From: Candidatus Poribacteria bacterium
GTDB taxonomy: Bacteria > Poribacteria > WGA-4E > UBA9662
Reading direction: 5' to 3'
Assembly: GCA_012963885.1 (NCBI GenBank)
Contig: DTUY01000268.1
Location: 75,065-136,023 of the forward strand
DNA: 60,959 nt
In this document: positions 46,401 to 53,446 of the stretch, piece after piece
Layout: the number at the start of each line of letters is the position of its first letter
Numbering within the stretch: the first letter of the stretch is position 1
Program-made: the position numbers and the translations under genes
The notes under the pieces: generated by a model
What the model was told of the DNA's origin: nothing
What the model saw: the letters and a program-made list of their open reading frames with translations, nothing else
The model's database searches: none

Positions 46401-47524
46401 AATCCGGAGATAAAAATTTGATTAATATGACCGCATTTCAAGCAGGGCAGTCGGCTTACCAGAGTAATGATTTCCAAACGACTGTCAGTCGGCTTGAAAA
46501 TTTTGTCGATCAGTTCCCGCAAGATCCCAAACTGATGACGGCTGTCCATTATCTAGCTTGGTCGTATTTCTCAGTAGCGGAAAACGCTAAATCCCAAGCG
46601 GAACGCAATAAACTATTGCTACAAGCCTCAAAGCAGTTTGATTACTTAGTCACACAAAAGGTAACCCAAGAAAGACTAGCAGATTGGATCTTTCAATCTG
46701 CCCAGGCACTGAACATGGCTGGAGAGACAACTGCAGCAATTGCCAAGTACCAACAACTGCTGACTCGTTTTCCAAATCACAATCTGGCTGAAACGTCAGC
46801 ATATGCCATCGCGAATCTACAATATTCAATCAAGCAATTCGATAACGCCTTAAAAAATTACCAGAAATTCTGTTCACAGTTTCCCAAGAGCGAATGGCTT
46901 GATGAAGCCTTTTATTCAACAGCGACATGCCACGAAAAATTGGGGCAAACCGAAAAAGCGATGAAAATTTATGGTCAAACTATCCAGCGGTTTCCCTACC
47001 TGATGGTAGCAGCAAACGCCCAAGTCAATATCGCACACCATTATTTTAACCAAAAAGCTTACGATCAAGCACTTAGTACATACCAAAAACTGACAAAAAA
47101 TAATTTTCCAGCTATTACAACCAGTTTCCAGAGACAGGTTCGCCACTGGATCAGCGATACAGAAAATCTACTAGCCCAAGTACCATACCAACGGGCAATT
47201 ACGGCATTCTCAAAAGCAGATACTGGTTCAGAAAATCCAAATGAGCAGGAAAAACTATTTGCCCGCCAGACAATTAAAGAGTTCAACCAACTCATCTTGG
47301 ATTATCCAAATTGCGTTTACGTAGATCATGGGCTGGCTTCAATTGGGACAGCACATGAGATTCTCGACGAATGGGAAGATGCCATTGTCGTATACAACCA
47401 GTTAATAGCACGCTACAAAAATAGCGTACCGACAGATCCAAATACAAAGAAGTTTCTGCACCACGCCCAAACGCGTCGGACAGCAATTGAAACGTTTCTA
47501 TTCCAAAAAAAGAGATTTGAATGA
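43454..47524 (+). CDS. Exported protein with right-handed beta-helix and long TPR array
   Basis: 1356 residues; TTG start at 43454 with AGGGGT about ten bases upstream (an in-frame ATG at 43466 is possible). Signal peptide ~10-24 (VFVLIIFLFLGDVKA). Residues ~40-300 form a parallel beta-helix of the NosD/periplasmic copper-binding kind (ITSSQIDSCYQHAISVFSS, IERNHISHCKVGIYAD, IDKNVIEQSRYGIYSK). A basic Gln/Lys/Pro linker follows, then TPR units from ~372 to the end (YDQALAAYSRLLDL, YPKAIGYYQELIENFPEA, FDNALKNYQKFCSQFPKSEW). Likely a periplasmic scaffold or surface protein. The next gene overlaps or begins just after its stop on the same strand, so they probably work together. Function unknown. 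Confidence 0.85.
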   Translation: MNKQMRNQVFVLIIFLFLGDVKAHSCFSTLGRGDLYTIESLIQLSDVVSPSADGSYEIHTDIQISNGVKPDILKLEPGTSLKFVQGATLRIDGILIAVGTESAPITFKAVSDRWTGITFSSKAESNACILQNVKIENAQIGVSCQRAAPQITSSQIDSCYQHAISVFSSTLTVSGNRFFNHRGSTLIHVDSSQADISHNVFDLQDWQTAIRLIKSNSRISFNQFNGGKTAISFRHATSQIERNHISHCKVGIYADQSVPAIRQNQIFSTQTAISIWNCNEGSIDKNVIEQSRYGIYSKNSNLIMDKEPISIDEKRHTRQQPKPVPAIDLFHRSIQRITKPKTIQRPDTQNWKVERQSKTKQPDPKIDSEESAKMNQIMANLFSVGRSHFKKKRYDQALAAYSRLLDLVAGDEEELANVYYHRALTHYELGNYNQAIEDVQLVLGLDPAQEIELPAKLILAKSATQTNMVELAEKTFRELKSTDQYYQSSLIELVNLYEKNKLYQKAVQSLEELSLVLVERQTLIATIMRMSDICYQQQNYPKAIGYYQELIENFPEAKDLDAVQYAIGECWNAEGERQKAILAYEKIIDNYPDSKLAISAKWNVATLNHQIDRKEDAFRYAKQIIDQYPQSSVSSDQQIVYAARNLATKLLLEDTTLALDPNSLLIENLVAVTDFPLATAEARSNALFELGNLYATTKNFDKAISTYEKAKKETQSGEIQNTILFRLAIIHFNLEDYEKFIPAASKLLESDLDDEKTLQLFFRLGLGHLELQQIDQAKSAFEQALLIPNVSREIHTHAHFYLAGIHQDNQQLDQAKAEYRSVLSAIGENTSDPVFRKIRTESAFQLALLIEDANLYGQVILANLDPKMTAISLYRQALLFDKDNNNKKAKEKFELLVDRFSDTIDSEIRSLVDNAILRLMDDTEDGDQAIPHALASLEVAKRKADPQLLAQIQFRLATLYNQNEDPYSKSVSLFQSAYQNAMKSGDKNLINMTAFQAGQSAYQSNDFQTTVSRLENFVDQFPQDPKLMTAVHYLAWSYFSVAENAKSQAERNKLLLQASKQFDYLVTQKVTQERLADWIFQSAQALNMAGETTAAIAKYQQLLTRFPNHNLAETSAYAIANLQYSIKQFDNALKNYQKFCSQFPKSEWLDEAFYSTATCHEKLGQTEKAMKIYGQTIQRFPYLMVAANAQVNIAHHYFNQKAYDQALSTYQKLTKNNFPAITTSFQRQVRHWISDTENLLAQVPYQRAITAFSKADTGSENPNEQEKLFARQTIKEFNQLILDYPNCVYVDHGLASIGTAHEILDEWEDAIVVYNQLIARYKNSVPTDPNTKKFLHHAQTRRTAIETFLFQKKRFE
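44437..44458 (+). repeat. 22-base direct repeat, partner at 43190..43211
   Basis: Coding copy of the repeat, lying in the Lys/Pro-rich linker between beta-helix and TPR regions. It has one mismatch to the intergenic copy. Confidence 0.6.
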
Positions 47525-47534
47525 GAAAACCAGC

Positions 47535-48659
47535 ATGATATCCCACAAGAAACCGAAAAGATCTGGTCAGGCACTAATAATATCGATGACCCTGCACCTG
47601 ATTTTCGGTCTTTGTATTTTCTACATAGCACAGAAGAACAAAGTTTTTGAAAGAGAAGATTCGATCAGTGTATCATTTGTGGTTCCACCCAAAATCGAAA
47701 TGAAAAAACGGATCCGTGAAATTCCCAGAATTATTACGCCAACCATGTCGAAAACCGCACACCAAGTATCCAATACGGTTGCAATACGGCTCACACGAAG
47801 CGCATCCGATCAAATCGCTGAAGTGAGAATCGAAAGCCCAGAGATTGTCCGTGAAAGTGTGGAAATCACATCAACTGCCCCTTTAAGTAGATCTCTGCCC
47901 AAGGCGATAACAGCAATCAAGCTGAAACCTAATGAGCAGGCATCGATTGATCTACCAGTTGTCACACCAACAGTCGTTGCCTCTGGTATAGGTATCCTAT
48001 CAACGCGGGTTCGGGCGAAAAGTGAAGGCGGCAGTGGGCTGGCAGACGGATTGGCAGATGTAGGGACAACCGCGCCAAGACAGTTAGTGATAGACTCGAC
48101 GGGGGATCATAGCGGACAGGATGCCTTCGGGATTGGTAGTTACGTTGAGAAAACTCGGGATGGCAGACCTCAAGAGGTAATGTACCTTCTTGATGTTTCA
48201 TCCAGTATGAACAAACAGAACAAGTTGCAACTTGCTGTCTCAGCTTTAAAAGACGCGGTTAAAATGCTGAAGCCAGCCGATCAATTCAACCTGATTACCT
48301 TTGACGCAAATATCCACCTTTACTCAAAAAGCTTGTTAACCGCAACTCTAGAGAACGTTAGCACTGCCTGCCGATTCTTGAATCAGTTACAAAACGGTTC
48401 CGGCACAAATCTATCCACTGCCATTGAGGATGGGCTAAAACTAACACCTTCGACCCTAGTGGTTGTGTCTGACGGTGATCCAAGTCGTGGAATACAAGAT
48501 CCGGATCAGATTTGCCGAATGGTTCGTCGCTGGAACATATCTCAAACCAGAATTATGACCATTGCACTCGGCAGTGATCATTCTGATGGCGGCGTTAGGT
48601 TATTACAACAGTTAGCTAGTGATCATAATGGTCAAATGTTATTTATTAGCCTCAAGTGA
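47535..48659 (+). CDS. VWA-domain protein with TonB-like N-terminus
   Basis: The ATG at 47535 (MISHKKPKR) is preferred to a TTG at 47487 because GAGA lies about nine bases before it and the longer form has no conserved features. About 374 residues. A short basic tail, then one membrane helix at ~12-31 (ALIISMTLHLIFGLCIFYI), then VSFVVPPKIEMKKRIRE, a TonB-like proximal segment. A linker precedes a von Willebrand A domain at ~213-372 with a complete MIDAS: DxSxS at 220-224 (LLDVSSSMN), Thr291 (GSGTNLSTAIEDG) and Asp313 (VVSDGDPSRG). Binds a divalent metal and a protein or ligand in the periplasm. It follows the beta-helix/TPR gene by 10 bases. Convergent with the histidine phosphatase gene. Confidence 0.85.
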   Translation: MISHKKPKRSGQALIISMTLHLIFGLCIFYIAQKNKVFEREDSISVSFVVPPKIEMKKRIREIPRIITPTMSKTAHQVSNTVAIRLTRSASDQIAEVRIESPEIVRESVEITSTAPLSRSLPKAITAIKLKPNEQASIDLPVVTPTVVASGIGILSTRVRAKSEGGSGLADGLADVGTTAPRQLVIDSTGDHSGQDAFGIGSYVEKTRDGRPQEVMYLLDVSSSMNKQNKLQLAVSALKDAVKMLKPADQFNLITFDANIHLYSKSLLTATLENVSTACRFLNQLQNGSGTNLSTAIEDGLKLTPSTLVVVSDGDPSRGIQDPDQICRMVRRWNISQTRIMTIALGSDHSDGGVRLLQQLASDHNGQMLFISLK

Positions 48660-48672
48660 ACGGGAGAGTCCA

Positions 48673-49374
48673 TTAGTAAAAATTGGCTTTGATCCCGCGC
48701 GGTTGAACAGGAAGTCCAGCCTGGTAAAGATGGGAAATGTCTGCTAACCCGATGCATCGTGGAACAGCCCATTGATTGGTCCGCTCATCGAACAGAATAG
48801 TGGTGACGGAACTCGGTGCCAGAACAAAGCTTGACCACATAATTGGGATCGGAATTTCCAGCAGGTGCGCAATCCAAGTTAATCCAAAGCCGCCATGACA
48901 GAAAATAGCGATCTGTTCGCGGTTCGGTTCTATAATCCGGTATCGCCGTTGATCACGAACATAACCATGGCGGGCTAGGAACTCATCAGATTTCTGTTCG
49001 AGTGACTTGAAATACTCTTGAAAAATAGGAGAATCAAACGGCTTTTTATGATACCAGTTATGGTAAGTTGTGGGCGGAATTTCGCCACGAATGATTTCGC
49101 CATCAAGATCCCACGCACACACCTCTCCTACAGATTCGTCTTGCAACAACAAACCAGTTTCTTGCGTCCATTCCTCTACCTGATAATCTATATTGAGTGC
49201 ATCGGCGGTGTACTGCGTAGTATGAATCGCACGTCCCAGCGGAGACGAATATATCCGATCTAGACCGTGAGAAGCTAGACGTTTAGCCAGGGATTGGGCT
49301 TCGAGATGCCCTTTTTCAGTGATTGTTCGATTGGGATAGTCAGGATCCGCATGACGGATAATGTAAAGTCGCAT
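48673..49374 (-). CDS. Histidine phosphatase superfamily protein (phosphoglycerate mutase-like)
   Basis: 233 residues. Catalytic motif near the N-terminus MRLYIIRHADPDYPNRTIT (usual RHG/RHA, phospho-accepting His in RHA), then GHLEAQSLAKRLASHGLDRI and YSSPLGRAIHTTQYTADAL (Arg of the phosphate pocket), and the second His in IFCHGGFGLTWIAHLLE. Acts on a phosphomonoester; the branch could be a sugar- or nucleotide-phosphate phosphatase or a PGM-like enzyme. It follows a collapsed comM by 15 bases on the same strand, after the ABC transporter genes, and may be co-transcribed with them. Confidence 0.9.
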   Translation of the reverse strand: MRLYIIRHADPDYPNRTITEKGHLEAQSLAKRLASHGLDRIYSSPLGRAIHTTQYTADALNIDYQVEEWTQETGLLLQDESVGEVCAWDLDGEIIRGEIPPTTYHNWYHKKPFDSPIFQEYFKSLEQKSDEFLARHGYVRDQRRYRIIEPNREQIAIFCHGGFGLTWIAHLLEIPIPIMWSSFVLAPSSVTTILFDERTNQWAVPRCIGLADISHLYQAGLPVQPRGIKANFY

Positions 49375-49389
49375 TCGTACTCCTAGATT

Positions 49390-49638
49390 TTATTTTGACC
49401 AAAAATCGCGATCTAGATCTCGATATTGAATCGCCTCTGAGACATGGCTGAGCTGAATCTGGTCGTTTTCATCCAAAGCAGTGATTGTGCGTGAAACCTT
49501 TAGTATACGGTCATAGGCGCGGGCACTCATTCCCAGTCTCTTAATAGCAACTTCTAACAGTTTCTGAGAATCGCCTTCCACCTGTACAACGTAAGTATCA
49601 ACACCGATGAAAGCACTACTCAAAATAGTAGTGAGCAC
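49390..49638 (-). pseudogene. comM: ComM remnant: N- and C-terminal ends joined in frame
   Basis: An 82-codon frame with a GTG start (GGAAAG just upstream). Residues 1-24 (MLTTILSSAFIGVDTYVVQV) match the start of ComM/YifB magnesium-chelatase-like proteins. Residues ~25-82 match their extreme C-terminus (LLEVAIKRLGMSARAYDRIL, VSRTITALDENDQI, SHVSEAIQYRDLDRDFW). ComM is ordinarily ~500 residues, with an AAA+ ATPase core between these ends; about 420-430 residues are gone, exactly preserving the frame. No Walker motifs remain, so it cannot be an active helicase. It lies between the ABC exporter genes and the phosphatase gene (15-base gaps on both sides). Either a deletion scar or a micro-protein that kept the C-terminal Mg_chelatase_C fold. 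A sequencing or assembly deletion is possible. Confidence 0.75.
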
Positions 49639-49653
49639 TGTATTCTTTCCAAT

Positions 49654-51450
49654 TTATCTTTCCTGATCTTTGTACTGCAGTTGATAAAGTCGATAGTACA
49701 AGCCGCGTTTCTGCAAAAGTTGATTGTGGGATCCTATCTCGTGCAACTGCCCACGATGCATAACAAGAATCTTATCAACATTTTGAATTGTTGATAACCG
49801 GTGAGCAATAGCAATAAATGTCCGATTTGACATCAACCGGCTCAGCGCACCCTGAATCAGATGCTCTGTTTCGGTGTCAACGCTAGACGTTGCTTCATCA
49901 AGTATCAAGATATCCGGGTTAAATGCTAAGGCGCGGGCAAAGGCAACAAGTTGTTTTTGTCCCACGGACAATCCGCTTCCCCCCTCCTTGACTTCACTAT
50001 CATAACCACTCGGCATATTTTGTACAAAGGGATCAAGATATACTTCCTTGGCAGCTGCAACAATCTGATCAGGCTGAATTGTCGTATTTGATAAATTAAT
50101 GTTGCTCCCAATTGTTCCAGTAAAGAGAAAAATATCCTGCTGGACGATACCGATTCTTTTTCTCAGATTATCAAGCTTCATTTGCCGGATGTCCAGGCCA
50201 TCAATTAGGATCTGCCCTTCTTCAATTTCATAAAACCGACAAAGCAGATTAATCAACGTCGTCTTCCCTGACCCGGTTGCACCGACGATTGCAACCTTTT
50301 CGCCCGGTTCAATCCTGAATGAAACGTTATTCAAAACGTAATCATCGTCTTTATAAGCAAAGGATACGTTTTGAAATTCGATGCTGCTATTCATAGTTTG
50401 TAGTTGCTTAGGGTGAGCTGGATCCACAATGTGTGGTTGGGTGTCAAGAAGATCGAAAACTCGTTCCGATGAAGCCATTGCTCTCTGAAAAATAGTGTAC
50501 TTTTCACTTAGTTCACGGATTGGCCAGAAAAGTCGCTGTGTATATTGGAGGAACGCGACCAAAGCCCCAAAACTCAGGTTGTTCTGGATAATTTGTCCAC
50601 CACCATACCAGATAATAACTGCCGTTGCCAATGACCCTGTAATTTCGATCATGGGGAAAAATACCGAGAAATAGAAAACAGATCTGATACTGGAGTCAAG
50701 ATATTTTTGGTTATGCTCTCCAAATTTTTCAAAACTGCGATATTCTCGGGTGAAAAGCTGCATTGTTGTCATCCCGACGATACTTTCTTGCAGAAAGGCG
50801 TTAATCTGAGCCCGGAATTTTCGTTGATCCCGAAACGCACGTCGAGAATAGATCTGATAAACAGTTGTCATAACTAGTATGATAGGCAATACAATGAACG
50901 TGACAAGAGCAAGCTGCCAATTAATCCATAGCATCATGAACATGATGCCACCAATGGATAGCAAATTTGCCACAATTGTAATAATCCCATAGGTATATAG
51001 CTCATTTAGCGCTGAAACGTCTCCCATTACCCGTGTCATCAGCCGACCAACCGGGTTTTGATCGAAGAAGTTCATGTCAACTCGCTGCAGGTGGGTAAAA
51101 ATCTGCATTCTAAAATCATGCATAATCCGCTGCCCTAGCATCTCAAGTCGGTAAGTCTCTAAGTAGCTAAATAAAAACTCGACAGCTAGGAGAAAAAGCA
51201 GATAAAATGCAATTACCCGAAATCCTTCAAGCTGCTTGGGCACGATGTAATCATCAATAGCGATTTTAGTTAAGTATGGACTGGCAAGGCGTGTTGCGGT
51301 ACTGATAAATGTCAACAAGACAATCAATGTGACTTCAAAAGCATACGGTCTTAGGTATGAAATCAGCCGTCGCATCAGAACGCTATCGTAAATCTTGCCT
51401 AAATCTTCTTCTTCCTCGCTATATTCGTGTAAACTGCTACCGCCAAACAT
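49654..51450 (-). CDS. ABC exporter half-transporter (consensus ATPase site subunit)
   Basis: 598 residues: six membrane helices (~35-310), then an ATP-binding domain with Walker A GATGSGKTT (390-398), Q-loop IVQQDIFLFTGT, signature LSVGQ (494-498, third residue Val where Gly is usual), Walker B ILILDEATSSVD with catalytic Glu519, and H-loop AHRLS. Member of the MsbA/LmrA/BmrCD-like exporters. The gene just upstream is the other half: its NBD has the perfect LSGGQ but a non-catalytic Asp, so together they make one consensus and one degenerate ATP site, as in heterodimeric exporters such as TM287/288. Exported substrate (lipid, drug or peptide) unknown. The 15-base gap to its partner supports co-transcription. 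Confidence 0.93.
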   Translation of the reverse strand: MFGGSSLHEYSEEEEDLGKIYDSVLMRRLISYLRPYAFEVTLIVLLTFISTATRLASPYLTKIAIDDYIVPKQLEGFRVIAFYLLFLLAVEFLFSYLETYRLEMLGQRIMHDFRMQIFTHLQRVDMNFFDQNPVGRLMTRVMGDVSALNELYTYGIITIVANLLSIGGIMFMMLWINWQLALVTFIVLPIILVMTTVYQIYSRRAFRDQRKFRAQINAFLQESIVGMTTMQLFTREYRSFEKFGEHNQKYLDSSIRSVFYFSVFFPMIEITGSLATAVIIWYGGGQIIQNNLSFGALVAFLQYTQRLFWPIRELSEKYTIFQRAMASSERVFDLLDTQPHIVDPAHPKQLQTMNSSIEFQNVSFAYKDDDYVLNNVSFRIEPGEKVAIVGATGSGKTTLINLLCRFYEIEEGQILIDGLDIRQMKLDNLRKRIGIVQQDIFLFTGTIGSNINLSNTTIQPDQIVAAAKEVYLDPFVQNMPSGYDSEVKEGGSGLSVGQKQLVAFARALAFNPDILILDEATSSVDTETEHLIQGALSRLMSNRTFIAIAHRLSTIQNVDKILVMHRGQLHEIGSHNQLLQKRGLYYRLYQLQYKDQER

Positions 51451-51465
51451 GAACTGGACAACCTT

Positions 51466-53208
51466 TCAAAGTGACTCGATTTCTTCTTTTAACAATTGTT
51501 TTTGGTGAGTGTTCGCGTAGATACCGTTTTGAGAAACAAGATCCTGATGAGTTCCTGTCTCAACAATTCTGCCGTCATGGAGGACGACAATCTGATCTGC
51601 TGCTTTGACAGTTGAGATTCGATGAGAAATCAAGATTGTCGTACAATTGGATCCTACCTGTTTCAAGCGGTCCAAGATAGTATCTTCAGTATGCGTGTCA
51701 ACGTTGGCAAAAGCATCGTCCAAAATCAGAATTTTTGGAGGCGTCATAATTGCGCGCGCAATAGCCGTCCGCTGCTTCTGCCCACCCGACAGGGTCTTAC
51801 CACGTTCTCCAACATGTGTGTCAAATTGATTTGGGAACTCATCAATTTGCGACAGCAGATCCGCATTGTGAGCAGCCACCCTAATTTCGGTTTCCGTTGC
51901 AGAGTCAGCACCGTAGGCGATATTGTTCTTTAGCAGATCGGAGAACAAAAACGATTCCTGTTGTACCATGCTGATATTGGTTCGAAGCGTCTTGAGTGGG
52001 ATATCCCGAATATCAGTACCGTCAATAAAAACTGAACCACGTTCAGGTTGATAGATCCGAGGAATCAAGTCGACCAGAGTCGTTTTGCCAGCCCCCGTTG
52101 CCCCAACAATAGCTACAGTTGATCCCGGCTCAATTTTGAAATTAATATCTTTTAGTACCGGTGATGAATCAAAATAAGCAAAAGTGAGATGACGAAACTC
52201 GATTTCACCATCAAGTTCTGTGATCTTCTCGTCAACCCCCTCTTCATCACAGATCTCCGGTTTTTGGTTCAAGATAAGGTTAATTCGGTCAATTGAAGCC
52301 GTTCCCTGTGCAAACCGGTTAACAATAAAGCCCAGCATAATCACTGGACGAATGAGCATGGTCAAATAGGCGTTGAAAGCCACGAAGTCACCCAACATGA
52401 TCTTTCCTTGAATAACGTGTAATCCGCCGAGCCATAGAAGAACGATTGCCCCAAGCCCCGGTAGAAGACGAAAGATGGGAAAGAAAATAGCTTCTAGCCC
52501 GATAAAGACACGGTTTAGGTTGACAAAATTCAGATTTTGCCGATCAAATTCCTCGATCTCACTCTGTTCCCGCGTATAAGCTCTGACCACACGCACGCCA
52601 GAGAGATTTTCCTGAACTTTGGTATTCATTTTTGAAAATCCCTCCTGAATCCGTTCAAAATTATCGTGCAGACTTTTACTGATAAATTGAACCAATATGG
52701 CTAGAATCGGATAGGGAATCAACGCTAACATGGTGAGTGTAATATCAATCCTCAACATAATAGCCAAAGCAAAGCCAAAGAACACGGTGGCATCTGCAAT
52801 ATAAATGATAGCAAATCCTAGCAATCTATGGACGGCATCTAAATCGTTGGTCGCACGCGACATCAGATCGCCGGTATCCACTTGGTCAAAGTACGATTTC
52901 TGCATCTTCTGCAAATGCTGGAAAAAGTCGCCCCGAAGTTCGTACTCAATACGACGAGCAACATTACCAATTAGACTACGTTGACCAAAACGAAACAACC
53001 CGCCTACCAAAGCAACACCGAGGGTTAGCAGAGCATAAAGTAAGATCTTTTCACGTGTTATTTGGTCTCGCTTCTGATTAAGGTCATCAACCATGTACTT
53101 CAGAATCATAGGACCGATAAGCATCATACTGTTCGATAGAAGAACTAGAGTAAAACTTATGACGATAGCCAATCGATGCCGAACAGCATATTTTTTCAAG
53201 GTTAACAA
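51466..53208 (-). CDS. ABC exporter half-transporter (degenerate ATPase site subunit)
   Basis: 580 residues with a TTG start at 53208 (MLTLKK). Six membrane helices (~10-300), then the ATP-binding domain: Walker A VGATGAGKTT, Q-loop MVQQESFLFSDLL, signature TLSGGQKQRTAIARA, Walker B ILILDDAFANVD. The Glu normally following the Walker B Asp is Asp here, as in the non-catalytic subunit of heterodimeric exporters (YheI-type). ISHRIS is the H-loop. It pairs with the downstream 598-residue protein, 15 bases away. First gene of the run ABC-ABC-comM remnant-phosphatase. Confidence 0.93.
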   Translation of the reverse strand: MLTLKKYAVRHRLAIVISFTLVLLSNSMMLIGPMILKYMVDDLNQKRDQITREKILLYALLTLGVALVGGLFRFGQRSLIGNVARRIEYELRGDFFQHLQKMQKSYFDQVDTGDLMSRATNDLDAVHRLLGFAIIYIADATVFFGFALAIMLRIDITLTMLALIPYPILAILVQFISKSLHDNFERIQEGFSKMNTKVQENLSGVRVVRAYTREQSEIEEFDRQNLNFVNLNRVFIGLEAIFFPIFRLLPGLGAIVLLWLGGLHVIQGKIMLGDFVAFNAYLTMLIRPVIMLGFIVNRFAQGTASIDRINLILNQKPEICDEEGVDEKITELDGEIEFRHLTFAYFDSSPVLKDINFKIEPGSTVAIVGATGAGKTTLVDLIPRIYQPERGSVFIDGTDIRDIPLKTLRTNISMVQQESFLFSDLLKNNIAYGADSATETEIRVAAHNADLLSQIDEFPNQFDTHVGERGKTLSGGQKQRTAIARAIMTPPKILILDDAFANVDTHTEDTILDRLKQVGSNCTTILISHRISTVKAADQIVVLHDGRIVETGTHQDLVSQNGIYANTHQKQLLKEEIESL

Positions 53209-53354
53209 ACTATGAATGTGGACTACCCTCCAAACGCCAGAATAATTTAATCAAACCTAAGTCAATCAAACACTCTATAACAGTAAATTATAATTTAAAC
53301 TAAATCTCAAACACATAAAAATAATTAAGTTTCTTAGATCTAAAACCAGAAATC

Positions 53355-53363
53355 TGCTAGAAT
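53355..53363 (+). promoter_or_regulatory. Extended -10 element for sppA
   Basis: TGCTAGAAT, one mismatch from the extended -10 consensus, 83 bases before the sppA ATG, in the 238-base AT-rich gap between the ABC exporter (minus) and sppA (plus). The -35 is weak (TTAGAT at 18-base spacing). Confidence 0.35.
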
Positions 53364-53446
53364 TTAGGTCCGGAATTCAGAAACGCATCGTTCAAGATTA
53401 ACTCTTAAACAACATTAAAACAAAGTAAGGAAATGCGAAGTATACT

